Shown here: positions 1 to 5,193 of the stretch, piece after piece | Numbering within the stretch: position 1 is the first letter of the stretch | Layout: every line of letters starts with the position of its first letter | From: an uncultured Bacilli bacterium | Lineage (GTDB): Bacteria; Bacillota_I; Bacilli_A; RF39; UBA660 | Length of the DNA: 5,193 bases | Direction of reading: 5' to 3' | Assembly (NCBI GenBank): GCA_947628725.1 | Contig: CANRAQ010000066.1 | Span: 1 to 5,193, forward strand | Notes under the pieces: model-generated | What the model was told of the DNA's origin: nothing | Database searches by the model: none | What the model saw: the letters and a program-made list of their open reading frames with translations, nothing else | Position numbers and translations under genes: made by a program

Positions 1-6
1 TAAATT

Positions 7-39
7 AATAAAAGGTATTGAAAAAATATCTTTTATTTT
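7..39 (+). terminator. Intrinsic terminator of an upstream gene, AT-rich hairpin
   Basis: Bases 7-19 pair with 25-37 over 13 bp, with one G-T wobble (15 with 29), around a 5-base GAAAA loop. The descending arm is T-rich and continues to position 39. The window opens with TAA, which may be the stop codon of the preceding gene, but its reading frame lies outside the window. The hairpin overlaps the promoter of the metallophosphoesterase gene: the -35 hexamer sits at its apex and the T-tract falls in the promoter spacer. Only one G-C and one G-T pair are present, so the stem is weak and the terminator role is an inference from shape and position. Confidence 0.55.
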
Positions 40-47
40 GTTATAAT
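18..47 (+). promoter_or_regulatory. Sigma-A-type promoter with extended -10, for the metallophosphoesterase gene
   Basis: A -35 TTGAAA (18-23) and a perfect -10 TATAAT (42-47) are separated by 18 bp. A TG one base before the -10 makes an extended element, TGTTATAAT (39-47). Transcription would start near 54, giving a leader of about 14 nt before the ATG at 68. A run of five G (56-60) followed by A serves as the ribosome site, 6 nt before the start, and stands out in this AT-rich sequence. Confidence 0.75.
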
Positions 48-67
48 ATATTTGTGGGGGATATGGT

Positions 68-1045
68 ATGACTGAAATTAATAATAAAATATTAAAACTG
101 ATAAAAAGTGAAAAAAGCATGCGAGATATGTGCATGGAATTAAAAATAAGTGAAAAACAATTATATTATAGAATTAAACAACTAATTAATCAGGGTTATC
201 AAATAGGTACTGCTTATTTTTATAATAATGATATTAAATATAGTTTATATAATGGGTTAGCTCCTGAAAATAAAAATGAAATTGATATAAATATGATTAG
301 TGGTAAAGAATTTAGATGCATAGTTATTTCTGATACACATATTGGAAATGCCAATAGTGATGTAAGATTATTAAATAGTGTATATGATTATGCTACAAAG
401 AATGGAATAAATACAATTTTATTCTGTGGTGATATGATAGATGGAACATATACTGGTAATAATACAGTAATTAATAATTTAGATGAGCAAATAAATACAC
501 TTATTAAAAAATATCCATATGATAAAAATATAATGAATTATGGAATTTTTGGGAATCATGAGTATCATCATGTCTATACTGATGGTATTGATATAATTAA
601 AAGAATTCATAATTGTAGATATGATATTGTGCCTATCGGATATGGTGATGATATAGTAAAACTAAGGAATGATTCTATACTTTTATATCATGATATTAAT
701 TTAAATAATGATGCTGAAAATAGTAATGTTAAAGTTGCTTTGTTAGGTCATGGGCATGAAATGAGATTTAAAATAGCCAATAGATTAAATTTAGGTGTAC
801 CAAGTTTAAGTTATGTTTCTACGGGTACTACTTCAGATGTACTTCCAGGATTTATAGATTTAAGTATAAGTTTTAATAAACATAATTTTGATTACCTAAT
901 TTCTAGACATATGGTATTATTACCACAAATAAAAGAAGCAAGTATTACTCGTTGTAAACTTAGTAAAGTTTTTGATAATTATGAATATCCAACTGAACAA
1001 CAAGAACAATATTATAAAAAAGGTTATTATAAAGGAAAAAAATAA
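68..1045 (+). CDS. Calcineurin-like metallophosphoesterase with N-terminal helix-turn-helix
   Basis: This 325-residue protein carries the ordered metal-ligand motifs of the calcineurin-like phosphoesterase fold: SDTH (D89, H91), GDMID (G121-D122), GNHE (162-165, with N163 and H164), an isolated H208 and GHGH (227-230). These would bind two metal ions for phosphoester hydrolysis. Residues 5-47 look like a helix-turn-helix (MRDMCMELKISEKQLYYRIKQ core), so the enzyme may bind DNA or be targeted by a nucleic acid. No signal peptide or membrane segment is seen, so it is probably cytoplasmic; the tail is basic (KKGYYKGKK). The start at 68 is preferred because the ATG at 63 meets a stop at once. The gene has its own promoter and terminator and appears monocistronic. 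The substrate is unknown: nucleic acid, a nucleotide or a phosphoprotein are all possible. Family call is firm; function is not. Confidence 0.88.
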   Translation: MTEINNKILKLIKSEKSMRDMCMELKISEKQLYYRIKQLINQGYQIGTAYFYNNDIKYSLYNGLAPENKNEIDINMISGKEFRCIVISDTHIGNANSDVRLLNSVYDYATKNGINTILFCGDMIDGTYTGNNTVINNLDEQINTLIKKYPYDKNIMNYGIFGNHEYHHVYTDGIDIIKRIHNCRYDIVPIGYGDDIVKLRNDSILLYHDINLNNDAENSNVKVALLGHGHEMRFKIANRLNLGVPSLSYVSTGTTSDVLPGFIDLSISFNKHNFDYLISRHMVLLPQIKEASITRCKLSKVFDNYEYPTEQQEQYYKKGYYKGKK

Positions 1046-1060
1046 TTTCCTTTTTGTTTT
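1031..1060 (+). terminator. Intrinsic terminator overlapping the metallophosphoesterase stop codon
   Basis: AAAGGAAA (1031-1038) pairs perfectly with TTTCCTTT (1046-1053), leaving a 7-base loop that contains the TAA stop codon (1043-1045). The run TTGTTTT (1054-1060) follows as T-tract. Only two G-C pairs are present, so strength is uncertain. The T-tract merges with a TTGACA hexamer (1059-1064) in the next promoter region. Confidence 0.65.
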
Positions 1061-1093
1061 GACATTTACTCAAAATAAATAAAATGTTATAAT
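1059..1093 (+). promoter_or_regulatory. Promoter region of the dehydrogenase operon, extended -10
   Basis: The best fit is -35 TTTACT (1065-1070), a 17-bp spacer, and -10 TATAAT (1088-1093) with TG one base ahead (TGTTATAAT, 1085-1093). A perfect TTGACA at 1059-1064 lies 23 bp from that -10, too far to serve it. It could instead work with TAAAAT (1080-1085) at a short 15-bp spacing, so two overlapping promoters are possible. Start of transcription from the main one would be near 1100, which is downstream of the ATG at 1097. Confidence 0.72.
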
Positions 1094-1102
1094 GTAATGG
1101 TT

Positions 1103-1106
1103 AGGA
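1103..1106 (+). promoter_or_regulatory. Ribosome binding site that decides the dehydrogenase start
   Basis: AGGA lies 8 nt before the ATG at 1115. No comparable purine-rich site precedes the in-frame ATG at 1097, whose upstream sequence is the -10 box itself. This supports 1115 as the true start. Confidence 0.65.
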
Positions 1107-1114
1107 ATGATTTT

Positions 1115-1828
1115 ATGAATAAGATTGCTATTGTAACTGGATGTGCGAAAGGTATAGGTAGAAAGATAGTTTTAGAACTTGCACATAATAATTATGATAT
1201 TATTGGAACCTATAATACTTCACTAGATGAGATAAATGATTTAAAAAATGAGTTAGATAATTACGATATTAATTTTAATTATTACAAGGTAGATTTTTCA
1301 AATGATGAAGAATTAGATAATTTTATTAACAATATAAAAAGTAATTATAATAAGATAGATTTATTAATAAATAATGCTGCTCTTTCAATAGACAACGATT
1401 TTAAATTAAAAACAAAAGAAGAGTTTATGAAAGTTCTTGAAGTTAATTTAGTCGCACCATTTTTATTGATACAAAAGTTAAGTGAACTTTTAAAGAATGG
1501 AATTATAATTAATATTTGTTCAACAGATGGAATAAATACTTATTCTAAATTAAATATGGATTATTCTGCTAGTAAAGCAGGTTTAATTAATTTAACTAAA
1601 TCTCTTTCTTTAGAACTTACCACAACTAAAGTTTATGGTATATGTCCTAACTGGGTAAATACAGAAAGTATAAGAGAAATGGATAGTAAATATTTAGATG
1701 ATGAATTAAAAAGAGTAGGTCAAAAAAAGTTAATAGAGCCAATAGAGATTGCTAAAAAAGTTATAGAATTAACTAATAGTAATTTAGAAAGTGGAAGTAT
1801 TATAGTTATGGAGGATAATAATGGATGA
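1115..1828 (+). CDS. FabG-like short-chain dehydrogenase/reductase (SDR)
   Basis: From the ATG at 1115 the protein has 237 residues, the normal size of a single-domain classical SDR. It shows the cofactor-binding TGCAKGIG (8-15), an acidic residue D60 in the adenine-contact position, NNA (86-88), and the catalytic set N111, S136, Y150 and K154 (YSASK). The end of strand 2 (GTYNTS, 31-36) lacks the aspartate that favours NAD, hinting at NADPH. The usual PG after strand 6 is replaced by PN (178-179). It probably reduces a carbonyl to an alcohol or the reverse in the cytoplasm; the substrate cannot be read from sequence. Candidates include a 3-oxoacyl-ACP reductase, an EF-P 5-aminopentanone reductase of YmfI type, or a partner of the PLP enzyme. 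An in-frame ATG at 1097 would add six residues but lies upstream of the predicted transcript start. It is first in a three-gene operon and overlaps the next gene by 8 nt. Confidence 0.88.
   Translation: MNKIAIVTGCAKGIGRKIVLELAHNNYDIIGTYNTSLDEINDLKNELDNYDINFNYYKVDFSNDEELDNFINNIKSNYNKIDLLINNAALSIDNDFKLKTKEEFMKVLEVNLVAPFLLIQKLSELLKNGIIINICSTDGINTYSKLNMDYSASKAGLINLTKSLSLELTTTKVYGICPNWVNTESIREMDSKYLDDELKRVGQKKLIEPIEIAKKVIELTNSNLESGSIIVMEDNNG
1810..1815 (+). promoter_or_regulatory. Strong ribosome binding site inside the dehydrogenase gene
   Basis: GGAGGA lies 5 nt before the ATG at 1821 and within the last codons of the dehydrogenase, whose TGA stop is at 1826-1828. Ribosomes finishing the dehydrogenase terminate on the start of the next gene, a layout typical of translational coupling. 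The strong site should also allow independent initiation. Confidence 0.75.
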
Positions 1829-3050
1829 GATAATTAATTTGGTAAATAATTCAGAAAAAGAAATATCTAGTGAATTAAAAAAAATTGATGATATAGTTTT
1901 TTATAATAGTAAGAAAGTTTTGGATGCTTTTCAAAAAGAAAATGTTTCTGAATATCACTTTAATTCTACTACTGGATATGGATATAATGATTTAGGTAGA
2001 GAAACTATAGAAAGAGTATACTCTAATATATTTAAAAGTGAAGATGCATTAGTTAGAGGACAATTTATATCTGGAACTCATGCACTAACAGTATCATTGT
2101 TTGGATTATTAAGACCTAACGATATAATGTTATGTATAAGTGGAACTCCATACGATACTTTACATGAAGTAATAGGTTTAAAAGAAAACGATAGTTCACT
2201 TAAATCATTTGGGATTAAATATGAACAAATAGATCTTTTAAATGATGATTTCGATTATGAAAAAGTATGTAGTAGAGTTAGTGAAAAAGACTTAAAAATG
2301 GTATATATACAAAGATCTAAAGGATATTCTACAAGAAAAAGTATAGATATTAATAAGGTAGAGAAAGTTATAAAAGAAATAAGAAAAGTAAATCCTGATG
2401 TAATAATCATGATAGATAATTGTTATTGTGAATTTGTAGATACTAAAGAACCAATCGAAGTAGGCGCTGATATATGTGTAGGATCACTAATTAAAAATTT
2501 AGGTGGTGGTATAGCGCCTAATGGAGCCTATGTAGTTGGGAAAAGGGACCTAATAAATCTTATTGGTGAAAGACTTACCGCACCAGGTGAGGGTAAAGAA
2601 GTAGGACCTACATTAAATATGAATAAGCCATTTTTACAAGGCTTGTTCTTTGCGCCTAGTGTTGTAGGATCGGCTTTAAAAACTGCAATACTAACAAGTT
2701 ATATAATGGAAAAATTAGGTTATGATGTTGAACCTAAATATAATGAAAAAAGAACTGATATAGTACAAAATATAATATTTCATAATAGTGAAGATTTAAT
2801 AAGATATGTTCAAGGAATACAACTAGGTTCACCAATAGATTCTAATGTTACTCCCGAAGCATCAGATATGCCTGGATATGATGATAAAGTAATAATGGCA
2901 TCAGGTGCTTTTACTCAAGGATCTTCTATAGAACTTTCTTGTGATGGACCTATAAGAGAACCATATATCGCATATCAACAGGGCGCCTTAACATATGAAT
3001 ATGGAAAACTTGGTTTGATAAAAGCAATATATGCATTAAAAAATAAATAG
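1821..3050 (+). CDS. Methionine gamma-lyase family protein (PF06838, 'aluminium resistance protein'), PLP-dependent
   Basis: The 409-residue protein matches, over its whole length, the PLP-dependent family typified by Bacillus subtilis YnbB. Visible family blocks are TGYGYNDLGRETIERVY (51-67), EDALVRGQFISGTHAL (74-89, phosphate-binding region), SGTPYDTLHEVIG (107-119), DN (199-200, contacts the PLP ring), and GSLIKNLGGG (221-230), in which K225 should be the Schiff-base lysine. Further blocks are RLTAPGEGKEVG (251-262), QGLFFAPSVVG (273-283), SPIDSNVTPE (337-346) and GPIREPYIAYQQGALTYE (376-393). This is a complete type I aminotransferase-fold enzyme, cytoplasmic and probably a homodimer or tetramer. 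Members are annotated as C-S lyases or aluminium resistance proteins, but the physiological substrate is poorly established. It overlaps the SDR by 8 nt and ends with TAG. The conserved motifs are intact. Confidence 0.93.
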   Translation: MDEIINLVNNSEKEISSELKKIDDIVFYNSKKVLDAFQKENVSEYHFNSTTGYGYNDLGRETIERVYSNIFKSEDALVRGQFISGTHALTVSLFGLLRPNDIMLCISGTPYDTLHEVIGLKENDSSLKSFGIKYEQIDLLNDDFDYEKVCSRVSEKDLKMVYIQRSKGYSTRKSIDINKVEKVIKEIRKVNPDVIIMIDNCYCEFVDTKEPIEVGADICVGSLIKNLGGGIAPNGAYVVGKRDLINLIGERLTAPGEGKEVGPTLNMNKPFLQGLFFAPSVVGSALKTAILTSYIMEKLGYDVEPKYNEKRTDIVQNIIFHNSEDLIRYVQGIQLGSPIDSNVTPEASDMPGYDDKVIMASGAFTQGSSIELSCDGPIREPYIAYQQGALTYEYGKLGLIKAIYALKNK

Positions 3051-3055
3051 ACTTT

Positions 3056-3061
3056 AGGTGA
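3056..3061 (+). promoter_or_regulatory. Ribosome binding site for a GTG start
   Basis: AGGTGA, continuing as AGGTGAT, is complementary to the 16S rRNA 3' end and lies just upstream of the GTG at 3066. Because the match covers the downstream half of the Shine-Dalgarno consensus, the short 4-nt gap is acceptable. It supports GTG, the only non-ATG start among the genes here. Confidence 0.7.
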
Positions 3062-3065
3062 TATA

Positions 3066-3722
3066 GTGTCAAGAATTAAAAAATTAGAAATACTTTATGA
3101 AGATAAATATATTATTGTAGTAAATAAACCTGCTAATTTACTTACTATATCTACTGAAAAAGAAAAGGATAGAACATTATTTCACTATGTATATGAATAT
3201 TTAAAAAAGAAAAATAAGAATAATAAAGTTTTTATAGTCCATAGACTAGATAAAGATACAAGTGGAATAGTAATATTTGCTAAAGACGAAAATACAAAAT
3301 ATTTTCTTCAAAATAACTGGAACACGTTCAAAAGAAATTATGTTGCTATAGTAGAAGGAAAAGTAAAAAATAATAAGGGAGTTTTAAAAAATTATTTGGA
3401 AGAAACAAAAACTCATTTAACATATGTAGTTAATGATAAAAATGGAAAACTTGCTATAACAGAATATGAAAAAGTGCTTGAAAATAAAAGATATACTATG
3501 CTTAGTTTAAATATAAAAACGGGTAGAAAAAATCAAATAAGAGTTCAATTAGCTAATATTGGTAATCCTATAGTTGGAGACAAAAAATATGGTAATAAGA
3601 AAGACCCTATAAGAAGAATGGCATTAGTAGCTAATACTTTAGAATTTATTCATCCCAAAAGTAAACAAAATATTATTATAGATATAGATATACCAAAAGA
3701 ATTTATACAATTAGTTAAATAA
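3066..3722 (+). CDS. RluA-family RNA pseudouridine synthase, short form without S4 domain
   Basis: This 218-residue enzyme should isomerise uridine to pseudouridine in rRNA or tRNA. It opens with the family block ILYEDKYIIVVNKPANLL (9-26), followed by HRLDKDTSG (59-67), whose D62 is the catalytic aspartate. Then come NYVAIVEG (91-98) and TGRKNQIRVQLANIGNPIVG (152-171), which forms part of the active site. There is no N-terminal S4 domain of the kind found in RluC, RluD or Bacillus YlyB, so the length resembles E. coli RluA (219 residues). The target uridine cannot be assigned. Translation begins at GTG with an AGGTGAT ribosome site. The gene is last in the dehydrogenase operon, 15 nt after the PLP enzyme, and its final codons form the left arm of a terminator hairpin. 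The functional link to its operon partners is unclear; it may be a simple passenger. Confidence 0.9.
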   Translation: MSRIKKLEILYEDKYIIVVNKPANLLTISTEKEKDRTLFHYVYEYLKKKNKNNKVFIVHRLDKDTSGIVIFAKDENTKYFLQNNWNTFKRNYVAIVEGKVKNNKGVLKNYLEETKTHLTYVVNDKNGKLAITEYEKVLENKRYTMLSLNIKTGRKNQIRVQLANIGNPIVGDKKYGNKKDPIRRMALVANTLEFIHPKSKQNIIIDIDIPKEFIQLVK

Positions 3723-3744
3723 TTATTTGTGTAAATTCTTTTTT
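3695..3744 (+). terminator. Long intrinsic terminator with the pseudouridine synthase stop codon in its apex
   Basis: Bases 3695-3710 pair with 3727-3742 over 16 positions, 15 Watson-Crick and one wobble (3706 with 3731). After a T-T mismatch an inner helix continues (3712-3716 with 3721-3725, one wobble) around an AAAT loop. The run of six T (3739-3744) follows the stem. The TAA stop (3720-3722) lies at the apex. The right arm contains the -35 region of the next promoter. Confidence 0.8.
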
Positions 3745-3754
3745 ATGTTATAAT
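3727..3754 (+). promoter_or_regulatory. Promoter with extended -10 for the DUF1292 and lytic transglycosylase operon
   Basis: The -10 is TATAAT (3749-3754) preceded by TG with a one-base gap (TGTTATAAT, 3746-3754). The -35 is a weak TTGTGT (3727-3732) at 16 bp spacing; the extended -10 may compensate. Predicted transcription start is near 3761, leaving about 16 nt of leader before ATG 3777. An imperfect ribosome site AGGCGA lies at 3768-3773. Confidence 0.72.
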
Positions 3755-3776
3755 TAATATGTAAAGTAGGCGAGTT

Positions 3777-4025
3777 ATGAATTTTGAAATAGTAAATGAT
3801 GGCAAAAAGGTATTATGTAATATTATAGATACATTTAATCATAATGGTATTAATTATATTATATATACGGATGGAACAAAGGATGATATGGGTGAACTTG
3901 AAATATATGCATCTAGATATGTAATTAAAGATTCAAATTATATTTTAGAAGATATTATTAATGATGAAGAATGGGATTTAGTTGATGAATATTTAGATTC
4001 TATATATAAAAAGGTGAATAAGTAA
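3777..4025 (+). CDS. DUF1292 family protein (YrzB-like)
   Basis: This small acidic 82-residue protein matches the DUF1292 family, which is widespread in Bacillota and of unknown function. The diagnostic stretch is YTDGTKDDMGELEIYASRY (30-48), followed by the acidic block DEEWDLVDEYLD (63-74). No signal peptide, membrane segment or catalytic motif is visible, so it is probably cytoplasmic. In Bacillus the family member sits near yrrK and yrzL, but here it instead heads an operon with a lytic transglycosylase. The stop codon TAA overlaps the next start by one base. The ribosome site AGGCGA is weaker than those of its neighbours. Family assignment is good; no role can be proposed from the sequence. 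Confidence 0.85.
   Translation: MNFEIVNDGKKVLCNIIDTFNHNGINYIIYTDGTKDDMGELEIYASRYVIKDSNYILEDIINDEEWDLVDEYLDSIYKKVNK
4011..4017 (+). promoter_or_regulatory. Ribosome binding site for the lytic transglycosylase
   Basis: AAGGTGA lies 7 nt before the ATG at 4025, inside the last codons of the DUF1292 gene. With the TAATG stop/start overlap this indicates coupled or re-initiating translation and fixes the start of the partial gene. Confidence 0.7.
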
Positions 4026-5193
4026 TGCAAAGATTTTGTTTATATTTAGATAAAAATCAGAATTTAATATTTTCTAAAATGAATGAAGATAATAGTGTTA
4101 CAGAAAAAGATGTAATAGCTATAAATGAAAATGTTCATAGATATATAGATTATTTAGCAAGTCAAAAAATAGAATCCGTAGAAGAATTTAGTGAAAGAAA
4201 TTATGCAAATATAAAATATGAAGATGTTACACTAGTTATTTTAGATGTAAAAGATATAATAAAAAAAGAATCTTTAAAAAATATTGTTACTAGTATACGA
4301 AATTATGTTGTACATAAAGAAATGTTAAATAATAAAAATAGAGTAACTAGAAAAAATAAATATACAAAATCAGTAATAGTTGCTGGTAGTTTGGTAGTAG
4401 CGTTACTTACTGGTAGTTTAGCTTATTCTTCAAATAAGGAAGCAAAAAAAGATTTAGATAATTCACCAAGTGTAACTATTGAACATGATGTTCAAAGTAA
4501 TACTAGTAATAATGTTAGTAGTAGTGTTAGTAATGAAAATAATGAATATTCACAATTTTATAATAATTTGTATGCATCATTAGATAGTGAAATAGAAAAT
4601 TATATTACCAATAAAGAATATAGTAATATTCCTAAAATATATGTAGATCATGAGGATAGATCATCAGAAAATAAAGCAGTAACTACTAGAGAATTATATC
4701 AAGAACTTATAGAAAAGTATTCGAAGATATATGGAGTTGATAAGAATTTAATTTTAGGTATTGCAACTCAAGAAAGAGGTATACATTCTCAAACTATGGA
4801 TGAGGGTGGAGCAACTGGTCTTATGCAAATACAAAATGCTGTATGGGATAATCAAGAACTTTGTGCCTATAATTTTGATACTGGTGAATATGAAAAAATA
4901 ATTGTAAATGTTAATGACCTGTCAGATTTAGAGTATAACATCAAAGTAGGAACTATGATACTTCAAAATACATTAACATATATGGATTATAATTTATGTG
5001 CGGCAATACAGTGTTACAATATGGGTTATGGTAACATGAAGACTATACTTACACAGTATGCTATAGATAGTGGAAAAAGCATTGAAGAAATACTTAGTAG
5101 TAATGACTTAGGATGGTTAGAATATAGAAATTTAATTAATGAAGGAGATCAAAATTATTTAGAACATGTTATGTCATGGATAGGTAATGATTT
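4025..5193 (+). CDS. Membrane-anchored lytic transglycosylase (SLT domain), 3' end beyond the window
   Basis: Translation from ATG 4025 stays open to the window edge for 389 complete residues. Residues 1-113 are a charged, unrecognised, presumably cytoplasmic region. A basic stretch (106-115) precedes one hydrophobic segment at about 116-134 (SVIVAGSLVVALLTGSLAY), so the positive-inside rule places the remainder outside the membrane. A Ser/Asn-rich linker (about 147-175) leads to a goose-lysozyme-like SLT domain from about 222. It has YGVDKNLILGIATQERG (236-252), with E250 as the likely catalytic acid, GGATGLMQIQ (261-270) and AAIQCYNMGYG (326-336), a variant of the usual AAYNAG motif. The enzyme would cleave the MurNAc-GlcNAc bond of peptidoglycan to a 1,6-anhydro product, for wall remodelling. 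A phage or conjugation lysin is less likely given the neighbours. The true C-terminus and any further domains are unseen. Confidence 0.87.
   Translation, partial: MQRFCLYLDKNQNLIFSKMNEDNSVTEKDVIAINENVHRYIDYLASQKIESVEEFSERNYANIKYEDVTLVILDVKDIIKKESLKNIVTSIRNYVVHKEMLNNKNRVTRKNKYTKSVIVAGSLVVALLTGSLAYSSNKEAKKDLDNSPSVTIEHDVQSNTSNNVSSSVSNENNEYSQFYNNLYASLDSEIENYITNKEYSNIPKIYVDHEDRSSENKAVTTRELYQELIEKYSKIYGVDKNLILGIATQERGIHSQTMDEGGATGLMQIQNAVWDNQELCAYNFDTGEYEKIIVNVNDLSDLEYNIKVGTMILQNTLTYMDYNLCAAIQCYNMGYGNMKTILTQYAIDSGKSIEEILSSNDLGWLEYRNLINEGDQNYLEHVMSWIGND
4496..4534 (+). repeat. Low-complexity AGT/AAT-rich tract encoding a Ser/Asn linker
   Basis: Residues 158-170 of the lytic transglycosylase are almost only Ser and Asn with interspersed Val, and every serine uses AGT, giving an imperfect AGT-AAT and GTT-AGT repeat in the DNA. 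It lies between the membrane segment and the catalytic domain and probably forms a flexible spacer through the wall. The repetitive codons make length variation between strains plausible. Confidence 0.6.

Noticed and set aside
63..73. ATG at 63 as an alternative start for the metallophosphoesterase
   Set aside because: Its frame reaches TGA after one further codon.
68..1045. SbcD/Mre11-type DNA repair nuclease
   Set aside because: There is no SbcC-like ATPase next to it, and the protein has an N-terminal helix-turn-helix rather than the SbcD C-terminal capping layout.
1059..1093. Perfect TTGACA as the -35 of the TATAAT at 1088
   Set aside because: The spacing is 23 bp, well beyond the usual 16-18. 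TTTACT at 1065-1070 has the right 17-bp spacing, so it is preferred.
1115..5193. Mycoplasma/Spiroplasma genetic code with TGA as tryptophan
   Set aside because: All six tryptophans seen use TGG, no in-frame TGA occurs within any gene, and the dehydrogenase ends at TGA.
4025..5193. Phage or conjugative-element lysin
   Set aside because: No phage structural, integrase or type IV secretion genes are present; the visible neighbours are ordinary chromosomal genes. The right side is unseen, so this is not absolute.
3777..5193. Toxin-antitoxin pair, because a small gene overlaps a larger one
   Set aside because: The small protein matches DUF1292 and the larger is a membrane-anchored SLT-domain enzyme; neither resembles a known toxin or antitoxin family.
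1..5193. CRISPR array, tRNA, rRNA, insertion sequence or riboswitch
   Set aside because: No spaced direct repeats, cloverleaf, terminal inverted repeats or transposase were seen, and the leaders are too short (about 14-16 nt) to hold a riboswitch.

Overview
The window is a compact, very AT-rich (visibly under 30% G+C) stretch of bacterial chromosome in which every gene lies on the + strand. Gene content and signals fit a Bacillota relative: PF06838 methionine gamma-lyase-like protein, DUF1292 protein, AGGTGA/GGAGGA ribosome sites and extended -10 promoters. An uncultured, reduced-genome member of Bacilli (RF39 or Erysipelotrichia-like) is my best guess, but no marker here fixes the lineage. 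All six tryptophans in the translated genes are TGG, no gene has an in-frame TGA, and one gene ends at TGA, so the standard bacterial code applies rather than the Mycoplasma code. A murein lytic transglycosylase suggests a walled cell.

Layout: (1) positions 1-60 hold the tail of an upstream unit, namely a terminator hairpin merged with a promoter. (2) 68-1045 is a single-gene unit encoding a metallophosphoesterase with an N-terminal helix-turn-helix, ended by a hairpin whose loop contains the stop codon. (3) 1115-3722 is a three-gene operon: a FabG-like short-chain dehydrogenase, overlapping by 8 nt a PLP-dependent methionine gamma-lyase family protein, then an RluA-type pseudouridine synthase 15 nt further on. 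A long hairpin ends it. (4) 3777 to the window end is a second operon: a small DUF1292 protein whose stop codon overlaps by 1 nt (TAATG) the start of a membrane-anchored lytic transglycosylase. That last gene runs off the right edge.

The genes do not form one obvious pathway. The dehydrogenase and PLP enzyme are the only pair whose overlap argues for a shared job; RluA is RNA modification and the last operon has a cell-wall enzyme. The strongest non-coding signal is architectural. All three unit boundaries pack stop codon (or probable stop), terminator hairpin and the next promoter into 50-75 bp, with the hairpin or its T-tract overlapping the -35 region. All three promoters carry the same TGTTATAAT element, placed 20-22 nt before the start codon. 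This spacing also supports moving the dehydrogenase start downstream to 1115. I see no CRISPR array, tRNA, rRNA, insertion sequence or clear prophage or defence locus, and no stretch over 300 bases without a gene.
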